DNA of 43,060 bases from Mucilaginibacter sp. (GTDB lineage Bacteria; Bacteroidota; Bacteroidia; Sphingobacteriales; Sphingobacteriaceae), in the NCBI GenBank assembly GCA_028288285.1, contig JAQBNZ010000193.1:1-43060 (forward strand). The letters are read 5' to 3'. A program made the translations under genes and the position numbers. The notes under the pieces were generated by a model. That model worked only from the letters and a program-made list of their open reading frames with translations, did no database searches and was not told the DNA's origin. Within the stretch, counting starts at the first letter, position 1. Each line of letters starts with the position of its first letter. Of this stretch, positions 31,781-39,562 are shown piece by piece.

Positions 31781-33073
31781 TTAAAAATTATCCTCAAAGT
31801 TCACCTTGCCGTTGCTTAGTTTTACATAATCAACCAATCCTGCTCCCTGAAAACGAAAATCAATACCTACTATCTTCGAGTGAATAATATCCTTATCAAC
31901 AGTATAAACCAGCTTATCATCAATATAAATACGGGCTTTTTTGTTGTGCGATTCTATCCTCAGTTTAATAAACTTGCTAAAATCAACCCCGAAGTTTGAC
32001 AGGTCCTCCGTTTTACCGGAGCGAAAATAGTTAGTAAAATACAAATCAAGCGCTGATATGCAGCCTTTGGCGCAAAATGGTATACCTATAGCAGTACCTT
32101 TACACAGCAGGTACAGATCTGTTTTTTGACATACGGCGGCACCTTCCCGATAATCATTTTTAAACGAGGTTTCAAAAACAAAATCATCGCTGTATATTTC
32201 GCCAAAATCGCGCACATTACTAAAAAGTGTAGTAGGCGGTACAGGCTGTAATTTTACGTTATGCTTTAAAATTATTTCGGCAGATATGCCCATTTTACCA
32301 TCATGATTAATCTCGTCCTTGTCAATATATACAGGTACAGGGTCCTGCTCAATAACAGACATCCAGCCATCAGATTTTATGAAAAGTTCATGCTGTTTTA
32401 CTATTTGATTGTTTACAATTAGTTTGGCTTTGTAATAATCCGGGTAATAATATATAGAAGTATGCTGATGATCCCATTTAGACACTTTAGTACGCAACCT
32501 TGGGTTCCATGATTGCTGTATGATAACCGAATCTTCCGGGGCCTTTGTAGCATCATAATTAAAAATAACCGAATTAGGTAACCCCGAGGTAACCACCTTC
32601 CTGCTGCTAAATTTGTAATCGTTATTTTTAACAGGCACAGTTTTTTTCTTCATGCTTAAATAAGTGCCTAATATGGTTAATGCCAAAACCACAGTAATTA
32701 TCCATATAGTTTTAATCTGTTTATTAACAGGCTTTACTGGTTCAGGTTCAGGCACAACAGGCTCAGGTGCAACAGGTTCATGTACCAGTACATTAACATC
32801 ATTTTTATTATGAGCAGTTACAAAACTTCTCCAACTTTCAAAACCAATGTAGTGTGCAAGGGTATCAAGGGTGTAAGTGTTTGGCAAACTATCATACTTC
32901 ACTTTCCCCCATATCCGCTTTAAGGTAACGTGACTAAGCAGTACACCGGTGCGCTCATGTATCCGCTCGCTTAAATTAATAAAATCCTGGTTAGTCCAGC
33001 CATTACTATCACCCCAGCCAGTCTCGTTTTCATACTGGCGCTTTAGCATTTCTATCAGTTCATCAAATGGCAT
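31781..33073 (-). CDS. Membrane-tethered HTH-like regulator with periplasmic sensor domain
   Basis: A 430-aa protein. Residues 1-90 form a helical, HTH-like domain (INLSERIHERTGVLLSHVTL, KRIWGKVKYDSLPNTYTLDTL, AHYIGFESW), a pattern I know only from Bacteroidetes proteins. A Pro/Glu/Val linker follows (about 99-117), then one membrane helix (about 122-140), then about 290 periplasmic residues. The last 130 of these look like a lectin/LamG-type beta sandwich (DFVFETSFKND, LRIESHNKKARIYIDDKLVYTVD). DNA binding is inferred. This is a ToxR-like one-component layout. I chose the ATG at 33073 (MPFDELIEML); the frame extends 69 nt upstream past the -7 element. Confidence 0.7.
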   Translation of the reverse strand: MPFDELIEMLKRQYENETGWGDSNGWTNQDFINLSERIHERTGVLLSHVTLKRIWGKVKYDSLPNTYTLDTLAHYIGFESWRSFVTAHNKNDVNVLVHEPVAPEPVVPEPEPVKPVNKQIKTIWIITVVLALTILGTYLSMKKKTVPVKNNDYKFSSRKVVTSGLPNSVIFNYDATKAPEDSVIIQQSWNPRLRTKVSKWDHQHTSIYYYPDYYKAKLIVNNQIVKQHELFIKSDGWMSVIEQDPVPVYIDKDEINHDGKMGISAEIILKHNVKLQPVPPTTLFSNVRDFGEIYSDDFVFETSFKNDYREGAAVCQKTDLYLLCKGTAIGIPFCAKGCISALDLYFTNYFRSGKTEDLSNFGVDFSKFIKLRIESHNKKARIYIDDKLVYTVDKDIIHSKIVGIDFRFQGAGLVDYVKLSNGKVNFEDNF

Positions 33074-33091
33074 AATCGGTCTATATATGAG

Positions 33092-33099
33092 CAAATTTA
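33092..33099 (-). promoter_or_regulatory. -7 element for the HTH-like gene
   Basis: The minus strand reads TAAATTTG, a full match, 18 nt upstream of the ATG at 33073. Confidence 0.5.
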
Positions 33100-33121
33100 T
33101 TATCAATAGAAACTTATCCGG

Positions 33122-33151
33122 ACTTGTATCAACTTGTACCAACTTGTACAG
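33122..33151. promoter_or_regulatory. Three direct 10-bp repeats upstream of the HTH-like promoter
   Basis: ACTTGTATCA, ACTTGTACCA and ACTTGTACAG lie head to tail at 33122, 33132 and 33142, one helical turn apart. They start about 22 bp upstream of the -7 element of the HTH-like gene, next to the -33 position, which is a typical activator site. They also lie about 110 bp before the divergent membrane-protein gene. Confidence 0.6.
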
Positions 33152-33262
33152 GCTTAGTGCATACGTATTGGCTTTTATGACTATAAATTTGTATTGATGC
33201 CCGGCATATGCAATTTAAGAATTGCAGACTACTAAATAACCAAAACTGAACTATATATTTTT

Positions 33263-34003
33263 ATGAATAAGCTTACCAATACCGGAAAATGGTTATATGC
33301 AGTAGCACTTACAGCATTTGGAATACAGCATTTTATTTATGCTGATTTTTTAACCGCCTATGTGCCTGTATGGATACCCTGGCATCTCTTTTTTGTTTAT
33401 TTAGTGGCCGTAGCTTTTATAGCAACGGCGCTAAGTATCGTAATAAACAAGCATGTAAAACTCGCCTGTACTATGCTAAGCATAATGCTGGCATTGTTCA
33501 TATTGCTTATACACATACCCAGATTGTTTGCCGACCCGCAAAATGTTCAAAACTGGACCCGGGCTTTGCAGGATGTTGTCATTATGGGCGCTGCATTAGT
33601 GTTAACCAATGATTTAAGGCTGCTGCAGGTTGGTAAGTACTTATTTGCAGTACCTATGATAGTTTTAGGGTTACAGCATTTTACCCATGTTAATTTTGTA
33701 ACGGCCAAGGTGCCGGCCTATTTCCCCGGAATTGTCATTTGGGATTATCTGTTTGGGATTATTATTGTTACTGCAACCATTGGCATTATCAGCAACAGGT
33801 ACCTGGGTGCCCCTGCTATATTGCTGGCTCTTTTTCTGCTTACAGCTATCGCACTTTACCAAATTCCATTGTTGGTTAGTAATATATATGACGGGCAGCA
33901 ATGGGCTGGTGCTATGCTTGAGCTGGCTATAGCGAGCGGAGCTTTTATTGTGTCGAAAATACATTTGTCAAAATATAATAAATTGAATATAGCAACTAAA
34001 TAA
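33263..34003 (+). CDS. Internally duplicated DoxX-like membrane protein
   Basis: A 246-aa polytopic protein with about eight helices. Two halves align: residues 8-40 (GKWLYAVALTAFGIQHFIYA...) and 124-156 (GKYLFAVPMIVLGLQHFTHV...), sharing the pattern GK.L.AV....G.QHF...F.TA.VP...P. The later helices also correspond (about 77-114 and 190-230). Each half has the four-helix size of a DoxX-like protein, so this is a tandem fusion. The function is unknown. It is divergent from the HTH-like gene and may be its target. Confidence 0.75.
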   Translation: MNKLTNTGKWLYAVALTAFGIQHFIYADFLTAYVPVWIPWHLFFVYLVAVAFIATALSIVINKHVKLACTMLSIMLALFILLIHIPRLFADPQNVQNWTRALQDVVIMGAALVLTNDLRLLQVGKYLFAVPMIVLGLQHFTHVNFVTAKVPAYFPGIVIWDYLFGIIIVTATIGIISNRYLGAPAILLALFLLTAIALYQIPLLVSNIYDGQQWAGAMLELAIASGAFIVSKIHLSKYNKLNIATK

Positions 34004-34060
34004 AATTTTTAAACGTATTTATATTATTATACCAAATAAAATTTTCAAACGTATTATATT
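33998..34060 (+). repeat. Short direct repeat at the 3' end of the membrane-protein gene
   Basis: AAATAAAATTTT-N-AAACGTATT is present at 33998-34020 and again at 34034-34055, 36 bp apart. The first copy includes the stop codon. It looks like a recent local duplication. Confidence 0.6.
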
Positions 34061-34100
34061 ATATATCTAAACCAGTATTATAAACCAGTCTGTTACTCCC

Positions 34101-35327
34101 ATGTCAGGCAAAAGAACATATTACCCACTGGTTTTATTGCTGATGTTGTTATTCAGCACCATACCCGCTTGTGCCCAGTACTTTGAATTGGAAAACAGCA
34201 ATCAGGTAAAAGTTCCGTTTAGGATGATAAGAAACATGGTGATAATTAAACTAACCATTAATGACCGTGGGCCTTTTAACTTTATTTTGGATAGTGGCGT
34301 GGGAATCATGATTATTACCGAACCTAAACTAATAGACTCATTAAACATCACTTATAAACGTACATTACACCTGGCAGGAGTAGGTGTTGGTGAAGATTAC
34401 GAAGCATATGTAACCGCTCCCTTAAAAATAGAAATACCCGGTATCAGGAGCGTAGGTGTAGGCGCGGCCATCTTTAAAAAAGATCACTTCGGTTTATCGA
34501 ATTATATTGGTATACCTATTCACGGCTTATTGGGCTATGAGTTTTTTAATAAACTGGTGGTAAAGCTTAATTTTACAGATAGCATCCTAACCGCTTACAA
34601 CCCAGATAAGTTTAAGTTAAAGAAACTGAAAAAATTTGAGGCTATACCCATCCTCATAGAAAACAATAAACCATACATTACCACATCAGTACGTTTTTGT
34701 GATGGCAGCGTACGTAAGTGCAAACTAATAGTTGATATTGGAGCCGGGCATCCGCTTTCTTTAGATAATCACCGTGTTAACCAATGGCCAACTGAAAAAA
34801 CTATAGAAGCTAATTTGGGCATGGGCCTAACCGGACCAATATCTGGCGAGATAAGTCGCGTAAACCAGCTATCTATTGGTAAATATGGGTTAAACAATGT
34901 ACTTTCTTCTTTCCCTGAAACTCAAGACACCGGCTACTATACAACCCGCGATGGCAATTTAGGTATGGATGTATTAAAAAGGTTTACGGTAGTATTTGAT
35001 TATCAAAACAACATTATGTACGTGAAAGCCTGCGGCAATTTAAAAGAGCCATTTGAACACGATATGAGTGGATTGGAATATTATGCAGGCGGCGACGGGT
35101 TAAAGCATGTAGTGATTAGCCGCGTGGAACCAGGTTCGGCAAGTGATGATATTGGTTTGGCAAAGAATGACGAAATAATGTCGGTAAATTTAAAGCCTGT
35201 TGCCAACATGAGTTTGGAAGACCTGGACCACCTCTTCAAATCAGGAGACGGACGCGGCCTGTTGCTTGAGGTATATCACGATAAACAATACAGCCGGGTT
35301 ATACTAACGTTAAAAAGGAGGATTTGA
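34101..35327 (+). CDS. Retropepsin-like aspartyl protease with C-terminal PDZ domain
   Basis: A 408-aa secreted protein with a signal peptide of about 25 residues. Two aspartyl-protease-like lobes follow: the first with FNFILDSGVGIMII (D64-S65-G66) and the second with CKLIVDIGAGHPLSL (D212-I213-G214). A PDZ domain lies at about 325-408 (VVISRVEPGSASDDIGLAKNDEIMSVN). This matches the Bacteroidetes family of aspartyl-protease/PDZ proteins. The first site keeps D-S-G, while the second has Ile in place of the usual Thr/Ser, so activity may rest on one lobe or be lost. The target is unknown. Confidence 0.82.
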   Translation: MSGKRTYYPLVLLLMLLFSTIPACAQYFELENSNQVKVPFRMIRNMVIIKLTINDRGPFNFILDSGVGIMIITEPKLIDSLNITYKRTLHLAGVGVGEDYEAYVTAPLKIEIPGIRSVGVGAAIFKKDHFGLSNYIGIPIHGLLGYEFFNKLVVKLNFTDSILTAYNPDKFKLKKLKKFEAIPILIENNKPYITTSVRFCDGSVRKCKLIVDIGAGHPLSLDNHRVNQWPTEKTIEANLGMGLTGPISGEISRVNQLSIGKYGLNNVLSSFPETQDTGYYTTRDGNLGMDVLKRFTVVFDYQNNIMYVKACGNLKEPFEHDMSGLEYYAGGDGLKHVVISRVEPGSASDDIGLAKNDEIMSVNLKPVANMSLEDLDHLFKSGDGRGLLLEVYHDKQYSRVILTLKRRI

Positions 35328-35348
35328 TTTGGAGGGATAGCTTTGACT

Positions 35349-35543
35349 TTAGCTTCCCGGTTGTTTGCTATCTTCATGCTTCTTAAACCATTCTTTCGCG
35401 TTTTTAACACCTATAGCTATGGCAGCACCTTCTTCCATATGCTTATCTTCCAATAAAGCATTTGCTATTTCTACTGCCTTATCCCTTAATGGCTTGGGCA
35501 AATTCTTGTATGATGGTGGGTAATCTCCGTTTCTCCAGGGCAT
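35349..35543 (-). CDS. Small YdaT-like protein
   Basis: A 64-aa protein, MPWRNGDYPPSYKNLPKPLR at the start, followed by DKAVEIANALLEDKHMEEGAAIAIGVKNAKEWFKKH. The pattern matches the N-terminal part of B. subtilis YdaT and similar small stress-associated proteins as I remember them. The function is unknown. I chose the ATG at 35543, giving the conserved MPW start; an in-frame ATG 48 nt upstream adds unrelated residues. Confidence 0.75.
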   Translation of the reverse strand: MPWRNGDYPPSYKNLPKPLRDKAVEIANALLEDKHMEEGAAIAIGVKNAKEWFKKHEDSKQPGS

Positions 35544-36012
35544 AACAAATTGGTTTGGTATATAACAAATGTGGTTATATGAAGTTTTCACTAATCCGCT
35601 CGCCTGTAATATTTAGTCTCTTCATTTCTACTAAAAACCTTTGCTGAAAAACTATCCGGACAAAGCTGCAACCTTTTTTAAATAAATGGGTATACAGGTA
35701 GAAAAACATGCAACTACTAATTTAATACGTTTCAATAACAACACACACTATCCGATTATTAAAAAAACAGGCAGAAAAAAAATTACTTGTCAAAAAACAT
35801 AGTTCAATACTTTTAAAGAAACGTACCCTGGTATTTACAAATACTTTTCATATCAACTTACAGTTGCAGGGAGTATATTATGCTATTGCATAATCATTGA
35901 AATAAACACATTCACATCAAGCGGTCATATTGTATTTAAATGAGTTATTTAGCCATAAATAATTATAAAAGTTAAGCACCGATATTATCACAATCAAAAA
36001 TCAAATTAAAAC
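35544..36012. other. Intergenic region upstream of the signalling cassette
   Basis: This 469-bp AT-rich stretch has no ORF with coding character and no recognisable RNA gene. It should hold the promoter of the four-gene cassette, but I found no full TAnnTTTG match close to the start at 36013. Confidence 0.5.
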
Positions 36013-36405
36013 ATGAGTAACCTACACAATGAATCAACCGGACCAGAAGGAACAATCCCTGTAGATGAGGCAATCGCAATGACCCAAAACTGGAGAGCCT
36101 ATATCGGAACATCTAAAGAAAGGTTTTCAGCTCAATCATATCTTATACCAATTATTGATTTTAAAAACATATTAAAATATAATCCCGATGCTGAAAACGT
36201 GAGGGCTTATATTGGTTTAGAAAATGTAAATGACCCTATGTCAAGCAAGCTTATATTTGTGCCGATAGTTGATGGTAAAGACGTTATTTATAAATCAACC
36301 AGTGAAAATCCTGAATTGAGTAGCGAAACTGATAGCAATATTTACGATGTTACAAAGGTATGCCCTCCTTTTTGTGATGTGAATGACAGCCCATTAAACC
36401 AATAA
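36013..36405 (+). CDS. Duplicated-motif small protein with C-terminal CPPFC
   Basis: A 130-aa protein with no signal peptide or membrane segment. Two similar units are visible: residues 27-56 (WRAYIG...SAQSYLIPIIDFKNIL) and 63-94 (VRAYIG...SSKLIFVPIVDGKDVI). They share RAYIG, S..(Y/K)LI, PI.D.K and a final hydrophobic pair. The last 14 residues hold CPPFC (C117, C121), the only cysteines. I recall similar small Bacteroidetes proteins ending in CP..C near sensor kinases, but no function. It heads a cassette with a membrane protein, kinase and response regulator, so it may be the signal, ligand or output of that system (inference). Confidence 0.72.
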   Translation: MSNLHNESTGPEGTIPVDEAIAMTQNWRAYIGTSKERFSAQSYLIPIIDFKNILKYNPDAENVRAYIGLENVNDPMSSKLIFVPIVDGKDVIYKSTSENPELSSETDSNIYDVTKVCPPFCDVNDSPLNQ

Positions 36406-36421
36406 TTTTATTTCTTTACAT

Positions 36422-36467
36422 CAATTATGTTTGTAAGCATTATATTTAAAGCTTATAAACATAATTG
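36422..36467 (+). promoter_or_regulatory. 17-bp hairpin ending at the start codon of the membrane-protein gene
   Basis: CAATTATGTTTGTAAGC (36422-36438) pairs with GCTTATAAACATAATTG (36451-36467) along all 17 positions, one of them G.T, with a 12-nt loop. The right arm ends at the base before the ATG at 36468. The left arm also contains TATGTTTG (36426-36433), a full -7 match. The element may be an RNA attenuator or an operator over an internal promoter. Confidence 0.75.
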
Positions 36468-37121
36468 ATGCTACTATTTTATATCAACTACATTGTTCCT
36501 TTAAGTGTATTAATTCCTCTTGTAACCGCCCTTATTAATTTTAAGTATTTAAGCAAACCTTTTAAAATCATCTTCTGGTTTGTGCTACTTTCGGGTGTTA
36601 TCAACTTAATTTGTATAATACTTCTTGAAGTGCTTCATAAGCAAAATATTATCATTTATCATATCGATAACATTTTTGAGTTTGTGGTGCTTTCGGCATT
36701 TTATTATTGTTTTCAAAATAATACAGGGCGTAAAGCCATCTCTTGGATACTTGTTATTTTCATAATACTTTATATAGTAGAACTTTACTTTAAAGGCCTA
36801 TCTGTCAATAATACTTATACCCATTCATTATCAGCAGTTATTATAATAGCGTACTGTATACAACTTACTTTTAAACAATCTGAAAAGGACGATAAGATCA
36901 ATTGGGGCGATGATGGTATAAATTGGATAAACACGGGGATTTTAATCTATTTCTCCAGCGGCTTATTTATGTTTATGAGTGCGAATTATTTTTTAACAGC
37001 AAGCCAGTTTATGATCCGTTTAATTTGGACAATACATGACACTATACTATTTCTTCAATATGTTTTATTCGCTATAGGCTTTTATAAATGCAAAACGCAC
37101 CCGACAATATCTACATATTAG
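36468..37121 (+). CDS. Polytopic membrane protein of the signalling cassette
   Basis: A 217-aa protein with about seven predicted membrane helices and short loops (for example PLSVLIPLVTALINFKYL, IIFWFVLLSGVINLICIILL, WILVIFIILYIVELYF). I see no enzymatic motif. It may be a membrane sensor acting on the following histidine kinase, which has only one membrane helix of its own. Its 3' end overlaps the kinase gene by 34 bp in another frame, implying coupled translation. I chose the ATG at 36468; a TTG one codon upstream lies inside the hairpin. Confidence 0.78.
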   Translation: MLLFYINYIVPLSVLIPLVTALINFKYLSKPFKIIFWFVLLSGVINLICIILLEVLHKQNIIIYHIDNIFEFVVLSAFYYCFQNNTGRKAISWILVIFIILYIVELYFKGLSVNNTYTHSLSAVIIIAYCIQLTFKQSEKDDKINWGDDGINWINTGILIYFSSGLFMFMSANYFLTASQFMIRLIWTIHDTILFLQYVLFAIGFYKCKTHPTISTY

Positions 37122-37885
37122 TAATATTAGGCATGAGCGGAACCTTTTTACTGGTTACCTCATTTATATTATTTTCTATTCGCAACCAAAACAAATTATT
37201 AAAGCAACGCCAGCAATTTCAACAAGCCGAGATAGCACATCAAAAAAGCTTGCTACACGCCATTATTGAGTCGCAGGAGGCCGAGCGTAAACGCATTGGT
37301 CAAGATCTGCATGATGATGTAGGCACCAGCCTATCCGGCTTAAGGTTAATGATAGAAATGTTTAAGCCTGTAACGGATAGTGATGAAAATTATGACAGCT
37401 TTGCTACTTCAAGTAAAAGTGTTATTGATAAAATTGTAAAGGATGTAAGAAATATCTCACATAACCTTTCGCCTACAACATTAAGGTACTACGGATTGGT
37501 TGCTGCTATAACAGAACATTGCACCATCATTAATCAATCAGGCAAATTGGAAGTTACTTTAATAAATGAAGCCGATCAGTTATTACAAAAGCTTGAATTG
37601 CCCGCCGCTACAGCTATATACCGTGTTTTAGAAGAACTTTTAAATAATACTATTAAACATTCGGGTGCAAGCAAGGCCAACATTCATTTTTTAGGTAAAG
37701 GAAATGCACTTAGTATTGATTATAATGACAATGGTAAGGGTTTACAACCAGGAACTGAAAAAGTAATGAGCGGCATGGGCCTTCAAAACATAGAGAGCCG
37801 CTTACTCAATATTAATGCTACTTTCCTTACAGCTTCATATTCGGGTAAAGGCTTTCATACTAATATTAATTATCCTATAATTTAA
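37088..37885 (+). CDS. NarL-type sensor histidine kinase (HisKA_3)
   Basis: A 265-aa protein. It has one N-terminal membrane helix (about 8-31), a short coiled linker, then the HisKA_3 dimerisation domain with EAERKRIGQDLHDDVGTSLSGL (His75 is the phosphoacceptor). The HATPase_c domain has the N box EELLNNTIKHSGA and G boxes DYNDNGKGL and GMGLQNIESRL. There is almost no periplasmic sensor part, so input probably comes from the neighbouring membrane protein. The stop abuts the ATG of the response regulator. Confidence 0.93.
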   Translation: MQNAPDNIYILVILGMSGTFLLVTSFILFSIRNQNKLLKQRQQFQQAEIAHQKSLLHAIIESQEAERKRIGQDLHDDVGTSLSGLRLMIEMFKPVTDSDENYDSFATSSKSVIDKIVKDVRNISHNLSPTTLRYYGLVAAITEHCTIINQSGKLEVTLINEADQLLQKLELPAATAIYRVLEELLNNTIKHSGASKANIHFLGKGNALSIDYNDNGKGLQPGTEKVMSGMGLQNIESRLLNINATFLTASYSGKGFHTNINYPII

Positions 37886-38554
37886 ATGCACAAAGTTAAT
37901 ATAGCTATAGTTGATGATCAGAATTTGTTTCGCCAAAGTATGGCAATGCTCATTAACCACATTGATAATTTTAACCTTGTAGCAGAATGTGCGGGTGGGC
38001 AACAATTGCTTGATACACTTGCGGATGTTAACTGCAAGGTTGATGTAGCCATAATTGACATGGATATGCCTGGCATGAATGGTATTGAACTAAACAAACA
38101 TCTACAGAAACTACATCCCCGTATAAAAGTAATTATATTATCGGTACATGTAAATGAAATACTGGTTACCCAAATGATAAACGCCGGCGCGGCCTCATAC
38201 CTTGCTAAGAATTGCGATAAAGATGAACTGATATTGGCCGTAAATACGGTATATAAAAACGGTTTTTATTTTAATGCTGATGCACTTAAGGCAATAAGAA
38301 AAAGTGGCAATCGCAAAACACCTGCAATAGACGTTTTAAACAACCCATCTATATTATTATCAAACCGGGAGAAACAAATACTGCAATTAATTTGCAAAGA
38401 ATACAGCAATGCAGAAATAGCGGCTGAGTTATTTTTAAGCGCACGTACAGTTGAAGGCCACCGGGTAAGAATTATTAATAAGATCAATTGCCGTAATACA
38501 GCGGGCATGGTGCTATTTGCTATAAAGCACGGTTTGTTTGAAATATTATTGTAA
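37886..38554 (+). CDS. LuxR/NarL-type response regulator
   Basis: A 222-aa protein. The receiver domain has the acidic pair in AIVDDQ (D10, D11), the phosphorylated Asp58 in IIDMDMPGMNG, and Lys in YLAKN. The C-terminal LuxR HTH reads LSNREKQILQLICKEYSNAEIAAELFLSARTVEGHRVRIINKI. It starts directly after the kinase stop and is followed by a strong terminator, so it is the last gene of the cassette. The targets may include the cassette promoter. Confidence 0.95.
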   Translation: MHKVNIAIVDDQNLFRQSMAMLINHIDNFNLVAECAGGQQLLDTLADVNCKVDVAIIDMDMPGMNGIELNKHLQKLHPRIKVIILSVHVNEILVTQMINAGAASYLAKNCDKDELILAVNTVYKNGFYFNADALKAIRKSGNRKTPAIDVLNNPSILLSNREKQILQLICKEYSNAEIAAELFLSARTVEGHRVRIINKINCRNTAGMVLFAIKHGLFEILL

Positions 38555-38584
38555 ATAAAAGCTCTGATATTTTCAATTAATCAT

Positions 38585-38634
38585 TACGTAGAAATACCTG
38601 ATATAAAAACAGGGTATTTCTACGTATTTTTTTT
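38585..38634 (+). terminator. Strong terminator of the signalling cassette
   Basis: TACGTAGAAATACC (38585-38598) pairs perfectly with GGTATTTCTACGTA (38613-38626), followed by eight T's. Confidence 0.93.
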
Positions 38635-38818
38635 AACAACTCATAATCAATGTAATAAATCGTTTTGAAATATAATTACCTATTTCAAATAGTTGCCTTC
38701 ATTATTTAATTTTTAAATAAACAAAGCAAAAGCTTAAGGAAACAGGCTCTTCTATAATCACAACTAAGATTATATATTTACGTATTAATATTATTATTTT
38801 AAGATTAAAGGATGCTAA

Positions 38819-39147
38819 ATGGACATAATATTTATACGTAATCAAATTAAATATGATATTTTAAATATACTGGGATTACCTGCAGAGCAATGCTATAATT
38901 TGCTTGGAACAACCCTTTTATATTTAATTGGCTATGGAGAGAACATGATCTATGCAGAAAACTTGAAAGCAAATTGCAAAGTATTGCAAACGAATATAAA
39001 ACCGGCAAATCTGTATTAAATGGATATATATCAAAAGATACAACTGTGCGCCAGTATTCAATTGGTTATAGTATAAAATATATTAAGGCCTTACTTATAA
39101 TTTTACCCTTAAAAAAAGCAAAGCAGCCACCTGTAAAAGCAGGTTAG
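38819..39147 (+). pseudogene. Possible frameshifted gene remnant
   Basis: An ATG at 38819, preceded by AAAGGA, opens a frame that reads well for about 40 codons (IKYDILNILGLPAEQCY, NLLGTTLLYLIGYGEN). From about 38945 the coding-like signal moves to another frame (DLCRKLESKLQSIANEYKTG, then KSVLNGYISKDTTVRQYSIG), which runs to a TAG at 39145-39147. One missing base near 38945 would join the two parts into one protein of about 109 aa. The end overlaps the 3' end of pgpA. It resembles nothing I can name. It could be a real pseudogene, a sequencing error, or chance. Confidence 0.35.
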
Positions 39148-39553
39148 AGTAAACGCCGGCTAAAATATCATCCATCATTACTCCTTTACCGCCCGGAAAA
39201 GCTTCCATCCTGCGTATATATAATGGCTTTAAAATATCAAAAAAGCGAAACAGTACTAATCCTCCCAGTAAAAAATAAAGATTGGCAGGGATAAACAACA
39301 TGGTTACCAACATCCCTACAACTTCATCAATAACAACCCGTGAGCTATCCTTACCCCAAGTGGGTTCAACCATATTACCTGTATAAATTCCTAATACTGT
39401 TATAAGTATAGTAATTACCAATAAATATAGTGGATTGGCAAACCAAGCTTGCTGCCACAACAGGTATAGTATAGCACAGGTAACTATAGCAGCTATTGTA
39501 CCGCCACCTTTTATATAACCTATACCAAAAATTGATGCTATAACTTTGTTCAT
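39095..39553 (-). CDS. pgpA: Phosphatidylglycerophosphatase A
   Basis: A 152-aa membrane phosphatase of normal PgpA length that dephosphorylates PGP to phosphatidylglycerol at the inner membrane. Family segments are the N-terminal IASIFGIGYIKGGGTIAA, DSSRVVIDEVVGMLVTMLFIP, LVLFRFFDILKPLYIRRMEAFPGGKGVMMDDILAGVYSN. The acidic residues in DEVVG and DDILAG are the usual metal-binding positions. It starts 9 bp after the TerC gene stop on the same strand, so the two are probably cotranscribed. Confidence 0.93.
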   Translation of the reverse strand: MNKVIASIFGIGYIKGGGTIAAIVTCAILYLLWQQAWFANPLYLLVITILITVLGIYTGNMVEPTWGKDSSRVVIDEVVGMLVTMLFIPANLYFLLGGLVLFRFFDILKPLYIRRMEAFPGGKGVMMDDILAGVYSNLLLQVAALLFLRVKL

Positions 39554-39562
39554 AATAAGGGC

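Noticed and set aside
35349..35543. ChaB family assignment for the small MPWRNG protein
   Set aside because: Only the short start resembles ChaB; the EIANALLE...GAAIAIG...AKEW pattern fits the YdaT-like group better.
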